Shown: in pieces, positions 54,561-63,151 of the stretch
Position numbering within the stretch: the stretch's first letter is position 1
Layout: each line of letters starts with the position of its first letter
From: MWBF01 sp040772005
GTDB taxonomy: Bacteria > Chloroflexota > Anaerolineae > CG2-30-64-16
NCBI GenBank assembly: GCA_040772005.1
Contig: JAXGYZ010000009.1
Coordinates: forward strand, 186,001 to 250,000
Length of the DNA stretch: 64,000 nt
Direction: 5' to 3'
The notes under the pieces: generated by a model
Databases searched by the model: none
Told to the model about the DNA's origin: nothing
The model's input: only the letters and a program-made list of their open reading frames with translations
Program-made: the position numbers and the translations under genes

Positions 54561-55633
54561 CGGAGGATCCCTATCGCCTGCTGCAGCAGCGACTCGATGA
54601 GCTGCCCAACGGCTTCCCGCCCGCGGACGACGGCTCCGATCTTCGCTTGCTCGCCCGGCTGTTCACGCCGGAGGAAGCCGCGCTGGCGGCCACGCTGCGG
54701 CTGACGCTGGAGACGGCCGCGGAGCTCGCGGCGCGCACCGGTGCGGACCCGAAGGTCATCGGGCCACAACTCAAGGGGCTGGCAAGCCGCGGCCTGATCA
54801 AGGCCGGCCGCGCGGCGGGCGGGCTGGGCTTCGGCCTGCTGCCCTTCATCGTCGGCTTCTACGAGAACCAGGGGCCGGTCATCGACGCAGAACTGGCGCG
54901 GCTGGTCGAGGCGTATTATCGCCGGGCTTTCGGCCGGACGCTGGCGGATGGGCCGCAGTTTCACCGCGTCATCCCGGTCGAGCAGAGCGTCGATGTCAAC
55001 ATGGAGGTGCGGCCCTACGAGTCTGCGGCAGAGATCGTCGCGGCGGGCAAGTCGTGGGGCGTGGTCGACTGCATCTGCCGCAAGCAGAAGGCGCTGGTCG
55101 GGGAGGCGTGCGGGCATCCGCTGGATGTCTGCATGACGCTGAGCGACCGGCCGCACGCCTTCGACAACCTGCCCTTCGTGCGCAGCCAAACGCAGGCGGA
55201 ATCGCTGACGACGCTGCGCCGCGCAGCCGAGGCGGGCCTGGTTCATACGGTCAGCAACAGCCAGGAGGGCATCACCTACATCTGCAACTGCTGCACCTGC
55301 GCCTGCGGCATCCTGCGTGGAGTGGCGGAGCTGGGCATGGCGAATGCGGTTGCGCGGTCAGCATTTCTCTGCCATGTAGACGAGGCGTTGTGCGGTGCGT
55401 GCGGGCTGTGCGTCGAGCGCTGCCAGTTCTCCGCCCTGACGGTTGACCTGACGGCCCAGGTGGACGCGTTCCGCTGCGTGGGCTGCGGCGCGTGTACGCT
55501 CGTCTGCCCGGAGCATGCGCTGAGCCTCGTGCGCCGGCCCGAGGACGAAATCCTCCCGCCCCCCGTCAGCAGCGCGGCCTGGCTGGCCGAGCGCGCCGCC
55601 GCGCGCGGGCTGGACCTCGCGAAGGTGTTGTAG
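54557..55633 (+). CDS. Winged-helix/ferredoxin-type 4Fe-4S protein
   Basis: A 358-residue protein. The N-terminal part (about 35-85: EAALAATLRLTLETAAELAARTG...IGPQLKGLASRGLIK) looks like a winged helix-turn-helix. A middle domain has clustered cysteines (DCICRK, CGHPLDVCM, ICNCCTCACG). The C-terminus has two bacterioferredoxin motifs, CGACGLCVERCQF and CVGCGACTLVCPEHA. It could be a redox-responsive regulator or an electron-transfer protein. Translational coupling to the hydrolase gene is clear; the functional link is not. Confidence 0.75.
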   Translation: MTEDPYRLLQQRLDELPNGFPPADDGSDLRLLARLFTPEEAALAATLRLTLETAAELAARTGADPKVIGPQLKGLASRGLIKAGRAAGGLGFGLLPFIVGFYENQGPVIDAELARLVEAYYRRAFGRTLADGPQFHRVIPVEQSVDVNMEVRPYESAAEIVAAGKSWGVVDCICRKQKALVGEACGHPLDVCMTLSDRPHAFDNLPFVRSQTQAESLTTLRRAAEAGLVHTVSNSQEGITYICNCCTCACGILRGVAELGMANAVARSAFLCHVDEALCGACGLCVERCQFSALTVDLTAQVDAFRCVGCGACTLVCPEHALSLVRRPEDEILPPPVSSAAWLAERAAARGLDLAKVL

Positions 55634-55658
55634 GCCGTAGTTTACTGCAAATCTGGTA

Positions 55659-55688
55659 TTGACTTTCCGGCCCGTCATGTGCTAGACT
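55659..55688 (+). promoter_or_regulatory. Promoter of the RIO kinase leader
   Basis: TTGACT at 55659-55664, 18-base spacer, TAGACT at 55683-55688. It implies a leader of roughly 250 bases. Confidence 0.6.
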
Positions 55689-55760
55689 GGCCCCCAGGTT
55701 GAGCGGTTACTGCCACGCACAACCATCACCACATCTTTCCGAAAGGAGGCGCACGGCGAA

Positions 55761-55826
55761 ATGGCAAAGAGCATATCTGCATCCCTGAGCATACGTTCTG
55801 CCCGGTGCGCCTTCCTCTGGAGCTAA
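55761..55826 (+). CDS. Possible 21-codon leader peptide
   Basis: The frame MAKSISASLSIRSARCAFLW plus Ser ends in TAA. AAAGGAGG lies 11 bases upstream. The ribosome site region GGAGGCGCAC (55745-55754) can pair with GTGCGCCTTCC (55805-55815) inside this frame. A terminator hairpin follows, so the frame could be the sensor of an attenuator. No homologue is recognised, and it may not be translated. Confidence 0.35.
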   Translation: MAKSISASLSIRSARCAFLWS

Positions 55827-55856
55827 GCCAGTCGCTCCATTAGCTGCGGTCCGTTG

Positions 55857-55905
55857 AAAACGGCGGCTGCAAGGCGTCATCCAGGCCCTGCAGCCGTTTT
55901 GATTT
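55857..55905 (+). terminator. Terminator-like hairpin upstream of the RIO kinase
   Basis: AAAACGG plus CTGCA (55857-55871) pairs with TGCAG plus CCGTTTT (55889-55900), with a CGG bulge, then GATTT. A competing hairpin CCGTT/AACGG (55851-55863) would break the 5' arm, as an antiterminator would. Confidence 0.6.
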
Positions 55906-55946
55906 AAGGACTGGCGCTATCCTGATAAACTAACTGGAGAGAGACT

Positions 55947-56984
55947 TTGGCTCGTCTATCAACAGCCGAACTTCTACACGAGGATTTCGATGCCCTGCGC
56001 GACCGCCGCGGCCGGGCCCGCGAGGCGACGCCGCTGCGCGCGTTTCGCGAGGAGCGGTTCAGCGACCACGCCGTGATCGACGACATCCTGGCGCACGCCG
56101 AGGATCCGGAGACCGCGGCCGCTGCATTCAACCCGACCTTCCAATCGTCGCGCTACGAGCGCGTGTGGATCCTGAACTACCTGGGGCCGTTCTACGAGAA
56201 GCAGCTCATCGCGGATGTGCTGCGCAAGGTCAAGGGCGGCAAGGAGGCGACCGTCTACTGCTGTCAGGCGGGCGCGAATGCACCGGTTGGCGGCCTGATC
56301 GCGGCGAAGGTCTACCGGCCGCGGCAGTTCCGCAACCTGCGCAACGATGCGCTCTACCGCCAGGGCCGGGAGATGCTGGGCCCGCGCGGGCAACCGATCC
56401 GTGACCGCCGCGCGCTGCTCGCCATCAGGATGGGCACGCGCAAGGGCAAGGAGATGGAGCACGTCTCCTGGCTGGCACACGAGTATGCCACGCTGCAGGC
56501 GCTCGAACGGATCGGCGTGCGCGTGCCGCAGCCCATCGCCTTCGCGAACAACACGATCCTGATGGAATACGCGGGGACGCTGCGCGCAGCCGCGCCCGTG
56601 CTGCAGAGCGTGTCGCTGGCGCGGGATGAAGCACGCGAGCTGTTCAACGCGCTGATCGCCGATGTGGAGCGGATGCTGGCGGCCGGGCATGTCCATGCCG
56701 ACCTGTCCGCATTCAATGTGCTATACCTGGGCGACGGCGACTACCGCATCATCGACTTCCCGCAGGCCGTGGATGCGGCGGTGCACCCGAGCGCACCTGC
56801 GCTGTTCGAGCGCGATGTCACGCGGCTCTGCCAGTACTTCGCGCGCTACGGCATCACGGCCGACGGCCCGCGGCTGGCCGCGAAAATCTGGGACCGGGTT
56901 GCGCCGGAGCGGGCGCCGATGGAAACGGATGAGGCGGCCGCGATGGTCGCTGGCGCCGCCGTCAACGAATTCGGGAGCGAATGA
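55947..56984 (+). CDS. RIO-type serine kinase
   Basis: A 345-residue protein kinase-like enzyme. The ATP Lys is in AAKVYR near residue 115, the catalytic loop is HVHADLSAFN near 250, and the metal Asp is in RIIDFPQ near 268. These are RIO1-like signatures. RIO kinases act in ribosome maturation in archaea and eukaryotes; the bacterial role is unclear. The start is TTG 55947, with GGAGAGAG upstream. The stop lies in an inverted repeat (56978-57020). Confidence 0.85.
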   Translation: MARLSTAELLHEDFDALRDRRGRAREATPLRAFREERFSDHAVIDDILAHAEDPETAAAAFNPTFQSSRYERVWILNYLGPFYEKQLIADVLRKVKGGKEATVYCCQAGANAPVGGLIAAKVYRPRQFRNLRNDALYRQGREMLGPRGQPIRDRRALLAIRMGTRKGKEMEHVSWLAHEYATLQALERIGVRVPQPIAFANNTILMEYAGTLRAAAPVLQSVSLARDEARELFNALIADVERMLAAGHVHADLSAFNVLYLGDGDYRIIDFPQAVDAAVHPSAPALFERDVTRLCQYFARYGITADGPRLAAKIWDRVAPERAPMETDEAAAMVAGAAVNEFGSE

Positions 56985-57020
56985 ACGAATAGCTCGGGGG
57001 AACTACCATTCGTTCATTCG
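56978..57020. repeat. CGAATGAACGAAT inverted repeat over the RIO kinase stop
   Basis: CGAATGAACGAAT (56978-56990) is the exact reverse complement of 57008-57020. The left arm contains the TGA stop, comparable to the helicase stop hairpin at 17647-17699. Confidence 0.7.
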
Positions 57021-57079
57021 TTCCAGCGCCCAGCGCCGCAGCGCCCAGCGCCATTCGTTGACGGCCCAACGGCAAACAA

Positions 57080-57107
57080 AAACCAGGCTCCGTGAGGGGC
57101 CTGGTTT
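57080..57107 (-). terminator. Terminator of the zinc-ribbon gene
   Basis: AAACCAGGC and GCCTGGTTT form a 9-bp stem; on the minus strand it is followed by TTGTTTG. It lies about 115 bases beyond the minus-strand gene's stop. Confidence 0.65.
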
Positions 57108-57221
57108 CATATACTATTTAGCGTCGCGCAGGCGTACCTGCGCCGCGCAGCGGACGCTGCGCCGCTGGCCGTAGATCATGGGCCTATCCGGCAACCGGCC
57201 TGGCCGGCCCCGGACAGATTT

Positions 57222-57611
57222 CTAGTACCGGCTGCCGCCGCCGCGCCGATCGCGATCGCGACCGCCGCCGCCACTCGACCGGCTCCCGCCACCGTAACCA
57301 CCACGGCTGGAACCGCCGCCCTGCTGGGCGCGGTAGCAGTCGGAGCAGTACACCGGGCGATCGCCACGCGGCTGGAAGGGGACCTCGGTCTCCTTGCCAC
57401 ACTGCGCGCACACGGCCGGGTACATCTGGCGCTCGCCGCCGTAACCGCCGCCGCCATAGCTGCTGCTGGCGCGCTGGGCCTTGCGGACCGCGCGGCAGTC
57501 CGGGCAACGGCTCGGGGAGCTGAAGCCCTTGCTCGCGAAAAATTCCTGTTCGCTCGCCGTGAAGGTGAATTCCCGACCGCAATCGCTGCAAGTGAGTGTC
57601 TTGTCCTGCAT
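57222..57611 (-). CDS. Double zinc-ribbon protein with RGG-rich tails
   Basis: A 129-residue protein. The first ribbon is CSDCGREF... CPDC (residues about 8-41), the zf-trcl type. The second is CAQCGKE... CSDC (about 69-92). Between and after them are Gly/Arg/Ser-rich segments (YGGGGYGG; RGGYGGGSRSSGGGGRDRDRR), typical of nucleic-acid-binding low-complexity tails. Binding to RNA or the ribosome is an inference. A long untranslated leader precedes it. Confidence 0.8.
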   Translation of the reverse strand: MQDKTLTCSDCGREFTFTASEQEFFASKGFSSPSRCPDCRAVRKAQRASSSYGGGGYGGERQMYPAVCAQCGKETEVPFQPRGDRPVYCSDCYRAQQGGGSSRGGYGGGSRSSGGGGRDRDRRGGGSRY

Positions 57612-57742
57612 GTTAGCCTCGCTAACTCCTTAGGGTGAAAAAAGATAGTCTGAAAATCCGGCGGCGCGAGGACTACAGGAACAATCGACTAGAGGTCGCG
57701 GCCTGGTCAGTTATCGAGCGACGGACTTTTCTCAACCTGGAC

Positions 57743-57771
57743 ACTATATCACACCTTGTTAAATAGTGCAA
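57743..57771 (-). promoter_or_regulatory. Sigma-70 promoter of the zinc-ribbon gene
   Basis: On the minus strand: TTGCAC (57771-57766), 17-base spacer, TATAGT (57748-57743). It gives a leader of about 125 bases, long for this window, as in cold-shock genes. Confidence 0.6.
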
Positions 57772-57845
57772 GTAGCGAACAACCCCAATTTAACGGGAAT
57801 GTTTACCCGCAAAGAGCAACCTCCCTGACACCGGCAAGACCAGCC

Positions 57846-58481
57846 TCAGGCAAGCAACTGATGCTCGATCACGTAGCGGATCAGATCGGCGTTCGACTTG
57901 TAGCCCATCTTCTCCAGGATGCGCGTGCGGTAGGTGCTGACGGTCTTGACGCTGAGGGCAAGTTCGTCGGCAATCTCCCCCACGGACATCCCGGCTCCCA
58001 TCTTCAATAGCACCGTCATCTCCCGGTCGGACAGCGTTTCGTGGGGCAGCTTGTCCAGGCCGCCGCTGAGCCCCAGCGCGAGTTTCTCGGCCAGGCCGGC
58101 GCTGACATAGCGTCCGCCGCCGACTGCCTTGCGGATGGCAGCCACCAGCTCATCGAGCGCGCTGTCCTTGCTCAGGTAGCCCGCCGCGCCCGCTTTCAGC
58201 ACGCGGATCGCGTATTGGTCCTCCGGGTGAACGCTCAGAATCAGCACGGGCAGCTTCGGCTGGGTCGCGCGCAGCTCCTGCAGGATCTCCAGACCGCTGC
58301 GCCTAGGCATCCCGATATCGAGCACCAGCACATCCCACTTTTCCTTGCGCACCATGCTCAGCACCTGCTCGCCATCCGTGGCCTCGCCCACGACCATATC
58401 AGGCGCCTGCTCCTTGATGACCTGCTGCAACCCCTTGCGCACCAGCGCGTGGTCGTCTGCCACCAGGACTCGCACTGCCAT
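57846..58481 (-). CDS. NarL/FixJ-type response regulator
   Basis: A 211-residue regulator. The receiver has Asp in VLVLDIGMPRRSG near residue 54 and a Lys in YLSKDS. A LuxR-type helix-turn-helix follows (LSDREMTVLLKMGAGMSVGEIADELALSVKTVSTYRTRI, about 148-190). It would bind DNA when phosphorylated by the adjacent kinase, whose gene ends 3 bases before its start. Confidence 0.94.
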   Translation of the reverse strand: MAVRVLVADDHALVRKGLQQVIKEQAPDMVVGEATDGEQVLSMVRKEKWDVLVLDIGMPRRSGLEILQELRATQPKLPVLILSVHPEDQYAIRVLKAGAAGYLSKDSALDELVAAIRKAVGGGRYVSAGLAEKLALGLSGGLDKLPHETLSDREMTVLLKMGAGMSVGEIADELALSVKTVSTYRTRILEKMGYKSNADLIRYVIEHQLLA

Positions 58482-58484
58482 CGT

Positions 58485-60398
58485 CTAGTTCCCTTCCTTC
58501 AGGGGCAGCTCCAGCCGCAGTTCTGTCCCCTTCTTGTCTTCGGCTCCATCCACCGGCATGATGTGAATGGTCCCGTTGAACTGCCGCGCCCGCTCGCGCA
58601 TGCCGAGCACGCCCAGGGAGTGCGGTTGGCGCAACGCTTCCGGATCGATGCCTCGACCATTATCGCGCACCTTCAACGTAAAACGGTCATTTGCGGTCGC
58701 CAGGCTGATGTGTACCGCCGTGGCCTCCGCATGGCGTGCCACGTTGGTCAGGGCCTCCTGGCAGATGCGGAAGGCCGCAGTCGCCAGGTCGCGCGAGAGC
58801 TGCTCCTCATCCACATCGGATTCGAGCGTGCAGCGGATGCCCGTCCGGTTCTCGAACTCCTGCATCTGCCACTCCACGGCTGCCGTCAGGCCGAAGTCAT
58901 CGAGCAGGCCGGGCCGCAGGTCGGCGGCGATCCGCCGAACCGTGCGAATCGTCTCATCCACCAGTGCGGTTACCTCGACCAGCCGCTCGCGCACGTGCGG
59001 CGTTTCGCTCAGCAGCCGCGCACCGGACTCACTTCCCGCCTCCTGCCCGGCGGCATCGGACAAAGCCCGATCGATGGCACGCAGCTCCATCTTGACGCCG
59101 GTAAGAAGCTGGCCGAGCTGGTCGTGAATCTCGCGCGAGATGCGGATGCGCTCCTGCTCGGCCACACGCATCAGTTGCTCCGACAGCCGACGCAGCTCAG
59201 CCTGCGAATCCAACAAGCGGTTGTTGCTGATCTGGAGTTGCTCGGTGCGCCTGGCAACGCGAAATTCCAGCTCCGCGTTGAGCTGCTGTGCCTCTTCGAT
59301 CAGGCGGCGGTTCTCAGCCTCGCGCTCCTGCAGCGCGGCGGCCATCGAATCGAAGGTGTGCGCGAGCTGGCCCACCTCGCTGCGATCATCCTCCAGCCCG
59401 GCGCGCGCGCTCAAGTCGCCTGCGCGCATGCGCAGGGCCGCGTTGACGACGTGCTGCGTGCGGCGGACGATCATCACCTCCGCGCTGAGCCACGCGGCCA
59501 CCAGCGCCACCACGGCAATCACCGACAGGCCCATCAGGCTGCTGCGCAGCATCCGGTTCACGCCGGCAAAGATGTAGGCCGAGTCGAAGCCGACCAGCAC
59601 ATAGAAGCGCGGCGCATCGGCGGGGCCGATCGTAGTAAAGGCATAGAACCGCTCCACGCCGTCCAGGCCTGTTCGGCGGATCGTGCCTTCACGATGGGCC
59701 ACGACGTGCTGCACGAGCGGCCGGTCGGCCATCGACTGGCCCAGAAAATTCTCCGGGTCCGGCTGGCGCAGGACGACGTTGCCTTTAGCATCGAGGACCA
59801 GCAGGGCCGTATGCTGGTAAAGCTGGGCGCCCGCCAGGCGCCGGTTGAAATCCTCCAGGTTCACGCTGGCGCCGATGACGGATCGCACGTTGCCCTGCTG
59901 ATCCAACACGGGATAGCCGAAGGTCAGGCTCGGTTTCTGCGAGAGGCGTCCAATTACGAAGCCGCCGCTGCTGAGCTGTTTCGTCCTGAGTGCTTCCTGA
60001 AAATAGGGCCGGTCCCCGATATTGAGCGTGGTAGTCATGGGCGCCAGACTGGCAGTACAGGGGGCCGCGCCGTCCAAGTCAGCGACGCTCAACCCCAACA
60101 GCCCGCTCTGGGTGCTGAAGAATCGTTCGATGCGCTCGTCACACGCCGGCGCAAAGGGGTCCTGCAACTCAGGCAGCAATGCCAGCCCCGCCAGCATTTG
60201 CCCGGTGGCCGTCTCCAGCTCGGTAAGCTGGAGCTTGAGCAACTGCGCCATGGCCGTGCTTTCCAGCCGCGCGTTCTCCAGCGCCCGGCTGCGCTCCAGT
60301 TTGGCCACGGTCACCAGCAGCACAAACGCGGGCAGGAGCGCCAGGAAGATGATCGCCACCAGGCGGGTCCTGAGGTTCGGCAGAAATTGCTTCGTCAT
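58485..60398 (-). CDS. NarX/DegS-like histidine kinase with extracellular Cache domain
   Basis: A 637-residue kinase. The first helix is at about 13-33, followed by an extracellular double-Cache-like domain (GDRPYFQEALRTKQLSSGGFVIGRLSQKPSLTFGYPVLDQQGNVRSVIG region). The second helix is near 285-305, then HAMP, coiled coil and a HisKA_3 box (ISREIHDQLGQLLTGVKMEL) with phospho-acceptor His. The ATPase boxes are ICQEALTNVARHAEAT and VRDNGRGI. The Cache ligand is unknown. Partner of the NarL-type regulator directly downstream. Confidence 0.93.
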   Translation of the reverse strand: MTKQFLPNLRTRLVAIIFLALLPAFVLLVTVAKLERSRALENARLESTAMAQLLKLQLTELETATGQMLAGLALLPELQDPFAPACDERIERFFSTQSGLLGLSVADLDGAAPCTASLAPMTTTLNIGDRPYFQEALRTKQLSSGGFVIGRLSQKPSLTFGYPVLDQQGNVRSVIGASVNLEDFNRRLAGAQLYQHTALLVLDAKGNVVLRQPDPENFLGQSMADRPLVQHVVAHREGTIRRTGLDGVERFYAFTTIGPADAPRFYVLVGFDSAYIFAGVNRMLRSSLMGLSVIAVVALVAAWLSAEVMIVRRTQHVVNAALRMRAGDLSARAGLEDDRSEVGQLAHTFDSMAAALQEREAENRRLIEEAQQLNAELEFRVARRTEQLQISNNRLLDSQAELRRLSEQLMRVAEQERIRISREIHDQLGQLLTGVKMELRAIDRALSDAAGQEAGSESGARLLSETPHVRERLVEVTALVDETIRTVRRIAADLRPGLLDDFGLTAAVEWQMQEFENRTGIRCTLESDVDEEQLSRDLATAAFRICQEALTNVARHAEATAVHISLATANDRFTLKVRDNGRGIDPEALRQPHSLGVLGMRERARQFNGTIHIMPVDGAEDKKGTELRLELPLKEGN

Positions 60399-60502
60399 AC
60401 TTACACATTACATCCAATCGACACAAAGTCCACTCCCTTGAACATCATATGCGTTATGCACCTGACATTCTGTATGAAGGTGTACCGGAGTCTCAGGCCT
60501 GC

Positions 60503-61375
60503 TCAATCCTCCGTGGACAGCCCGGCGCGCGCCAGCACCCGCCGTGCAGCCTTGATCAGCGGCATGTCGATCATCTTGCCGTCCAGGCTGAACGCGCCTG
60601 TGCCGCGCGCCTGATGCTCGGCCATCGCGGCCAGGAGACGCCGGGCCTGGGCGATGGCCGCGGCGTCGGGCGTAAACGCGGCCTGCACGGGCGCAATCTG
60701 CGCCGGGTGGATGACCTGCTTGCCCGTGTAGCCCAGCCGCGCGCCCGCCTCGGCCTCGGCCACCAGCCCGGCCGTGTCACCGTAGTCGATGTACACCATG
60801 TCGATGGCCTGGAGGCCGAACGCGGCCGCGTGCGTGACGACCGCGCTCCGCGCGTAGAACACTTCCCACGCTTCGGGCGTGCGGATTGCGCCGATATCGC
60901 CCGCGAGGTCCTCCGCGCCGAAAATCAGGGCTTGCAGCCGGGGGCTCGCGCCGGCAATCTGCGGCAGGTTGACGATGCCGAGCGCGGTCTCGACCATGAC
61001 GATCAGCGCGATGCCCCCCGCGGGCCAGCCATGCGCCTGTTCAGCCGCCGCAATACGGGCATCTGCCCAGGCGATGTCCGCAGCGCGCTCCACCTTGGGG
61101 ATGACGATGCCGTCGGGCCGGCCCGCGAGCGCCGCGGCCAGGTCCTCCTCCGCCAGCCCGGAATCCGCCGGGTTGATGCGCGCCAGGCGCTCCGCCCGGC
61201 CGAAATCTACCTCCTGCAGCGCAGCCGTGATTGTCGTGCGCGCCTCGGCCTTGCGGTTGGCGGCCACGCCGTCTTCCATGTCCAGGCAGACGCAGTCCAC
61301 GTCGAGCGTCGTCGCCTTGCGAATCTTGCGCTCATCTGCGCCGGGAATGTAGAGCAGCGCACGGCGCTGGCGCAT
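60503..61375 (-). CDS. HpcH/HpaI aldolase, CitE-like
   Basis: A 290-residue TIM-barrel enzyme of the citrate lyase beta/malyl-CoA lyase group. RRALLYIPGADERKIRKA, VCLDMEDGVAANRKAEAR (acidic metal ligand), VMVETALGIVNL (Glu) and IFGAEDLAGDIG (Asp) are the CitE-like blocks. The exact substrate (citryl-, malyl- or a related CoA ester) is not readable. AGGAGG lies 6 bases before ATG 61375. It lies 36 bases downstream of the KDPG aldolase-like gene on the same strand. Confidence 0.85.
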   Translation of the reverse strand: MRQRRALLYIPGADERKIRKATTLDVDCVCLDMEDGVAANRKAEARTTITAALQEVDFGRAERLARINPADSGLAEEDLAAALAGRPDGIVIPKVERAADIAWADARIAAAEQAHGWPAGGIALIVMVETALGIVNLPQIAGASPRLQALIFGAEDLAGDIGAIRTPEAWEVFYARSAVVTHAAAFGLQAIDMVYIDYGDTAGLVAEAEAGARLGYTGKQVIHPAQIAPVQAAFTPDAAAIAQARRLLAAMAEHQARGTGAFSLDGKMIDMPLIKAARRVLARAGLSTED

Positions 61376-61411
61376 GGGCAACCTCCTGTGAGGGGCGCTT
61401 CTCGGCGCAGG

Positions 61412-62104
61412 CTAAACGCTCCTGACGCGCGTCCCCGTCCGGATCTCGCGAATCCATTCGAGCACCTGGCGCGTGTGCGCGGTCAGCGCGTCATAGTCCT
61501 GGTTTGCCAGGTAGTCCTTGCGAATCAGGTTGGACCCGATGCCCACCGCGCTGACGCCCGCCTTGAACCAGGCCGCGAGGCTCTCGCGCGTCGCTTCGAC
61601 GCCGCCGGTCGGCATCATGCGCGTCCAGGGGCACGGGCCGAGGATGGACTTGACGAACGCGGGGCCGCCCACCGAGTCACCGGGGAACACCTTGACGATT
61701 TCGACGCCGAGTTCCTCCGCCTCGGAGATCTCCGACGCACTGCCGCAGCCGGGGCTGTAGGGAATCTTGCGGCGGTTGCACAGCCGCGCAACCTCGGGGT
61801 TGAGGAGCGGACCGACCACGAAGTTCGCGCCGTACGCGATATAGAGCGCAGCAGTCGGCGCATCCACGATCGAACCGACGCCCAGGATCATGTCGGGCAG
61901 CTTGGCCGCACAGTACTGCGCCAGCTCACGGAAGACCTCCGGCGCAAAGTCGCCCCGGTTGGTGAACTCCAGCAGGTTGCAGCCGCCGGCCTGGATTGCG
62001 CGCGCCACCCGCCGACTGACCTCAACGTCGGGGCTGTAGAAGACGGGGACAAGGCCCGTGTTGACGATGGTGTTGAGGACATCGAGCCGTGTGAAACGTG
62101 CCAT
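61412..62104 (-). CDS. eda: KDPG/KHG-type aldolase
   Basis: A 230-residue class I aldolase barrel. GGCNLLEFTNRGD holds the active-site Glu region, and VKSILGPCPWTRMMPTGGV holds the Schiff-base Lys and the phosphate-binding Gly loop. It splits 2-keto-3-deoxy-6-phosphogluconate or a related keto acid. It is somewhat longer than the usual 205-215 residues. An extended -10 element lies about 45 bases upstream. Confidence 0.85.
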   Translation of the reverse strand: MARFTRLDVLNTIVNTGLVPVFYSPDVEVSRRVARAIQAGGCNLLEFTNRGDFAPEVFRELAQYCAAKLPDMILGVGSIVDAPTAALYIAYGANFVVGPLLNPEVARLCNRRKIPYSPGCGSASEISEAEELGVEIVKVFPGDSVGGPAFVKSILGPCPWTRMMPTGGVEATRESLAAWFKAGVSAVGIGSNLIRKDYLANQDYDALTAHTRQVLEWIREIRTGTRVRSV

Positions 62105-62148
62105 GACACTGACCTTTCTGCTGATGTTGTCGGGTGACAGGTGGCTGC

Positions 62149-62157
62149 ATTATAGCA
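62149..62157 (-). promoter_or_regulatory. Extended -10 promoter of the aldolase pair
   Basis: On the minus strand TGC directly precedes TATAAT. No good -35 box. The start is about 45 bases upstream of the gene, and a large inverted repeat lies just upstream of it. Confidence 0.55.
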
Positions 62158-62164
62158 TATACCC

Positions 62165-62217
62165 TGCTGCGGCCGGTCTCGGCTGTGGCTTGGCCACAGC
62201 CGAGACCGGCCGCAGCA
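62165..62217. repeat. Perfect 25-bp inverted repeat between divergent genes
   Basis: 62165-62189 and 62193-62217 are exact reverse complements with loop TTG (core GGCCGGTCTCGGCTGTGG). It lies in the divergent gap between the aldolase and PhyH genes, so a simple terminator role is unlikely. Confidence 0.95.
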
Positions 62218-62354
62218 CCAAGCAGACCCTCACGGCGGGCTAGACTGTCATGCGCGTCACCGACGAGGGCCGCGCGCGCTGCTAATGTACTATGTTAGCG
62301 GCATGCTAGACCGCTGCTTGAACCACCATTCGAGGGACCGAGGAGAGGACACTG

Positions 62355-63143
62355 ATGCTGACCCAGGAGCAGATCGCGTATTATCACGAGCATGGTTTTC
62401 TGCGCATTCCGGAGATGTTCACGCCGGAGGAGACCGACGAGCTGTCGGACGAACTCGACCGCCTGGTGCACGACTGGGCCATCACCGACAAGGGCTGGTC
62501 AGGTCCGTGGCGCAAGGCGTACATGAATGCGGAGACCGAGAAAAAGTCGAAGCTCACCGCCATGCACGACCTGCAATTCTACTCCGCAGCCTGGATGCGG
62601 GCGGTGACGCATCGGAAGCTGGCGGCGGCGATGCACGATATCCTCGGCAGCGACGTGGAGCTGCATCACTCGACGCTGCACATCAAGCCGCCGGAGGCGG
62701 GCCACCCCTTTCCCATGCACCAGGATTACCCGTTCTACGAACATGAGAACGGCGCGTATGTCGATGTGCTGGTTCACCTGGACGACACCAGCCACGCCAA
62801 CGGCGAGATTCGTTTCCTCGACGGCTCGCACAAGCTCGGTAAGCTGAAGCATATCACCGAGACGCCGGAAGGTCCCTGCTCCCCCCACCTGCCGACGGAT
62901 GAGTACCGGCTGGAGGACACCGTGCCCGTGCCGGCCAAGCGGGGTGATGTGGTCATCTTCAACATCTACACTATCCACGGCTCCTACATCAACACGACGG
63001 ACAAGGCGCGGCGCCTCGTGCGCGTCGGCTATCGCGACCCGCAGAACATCCAGATTGCGGGGCAGAGTTGCGCCCGCCCCGGGCTGATCGTCTGGGGCTA
63101 CCGTGATCGTCGCGAAGGGCAGCCGCTCTTCCGGCAGGATTGA
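62355..63143 (+). CDS. Phytanoyl-CoA dioxygenase (PhyH) family protein
   Basis: A 262-residue Fe(II)/2-oxoglutarate dioxygenase. The facial triad is His and Asp in MHQDYPF near residue 119 and a distal His in YTIHGSYINTT near 209, with a following Arg (LVRVGYRDP) for 2-oxoglutarate. The substrate is unknown. Start at ATG 62355, with GGAGAGGA upstream. A second PhyH gene follows after 8 bases. Confidence 0.88.
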   Translation: MLTQEQIAYYHEHGFLRIPEMFTPEETDELSDELDRLVHDWAITDKGWSGPWRKAYMNAETEKKSKLTAMHDLQFYSAAWMRAVTHRKLAAAMHDILGSDVELHHSTLHIKPPEAGHPFPMHQDYPFYEHENGAYVDVLVHLDDTSHANGEIRFLDGSHKLGKLKHITETPEGPCSPHLPTDEYRLEDTVPVPAKRGDVVIFNIYTIHGSYINTTDKARRLVRVGYRDPQNIQIAGQSCARPGLIVWGYRDRREGQPLFRQD

Positions 63144-63151
63144 GGTTCACC

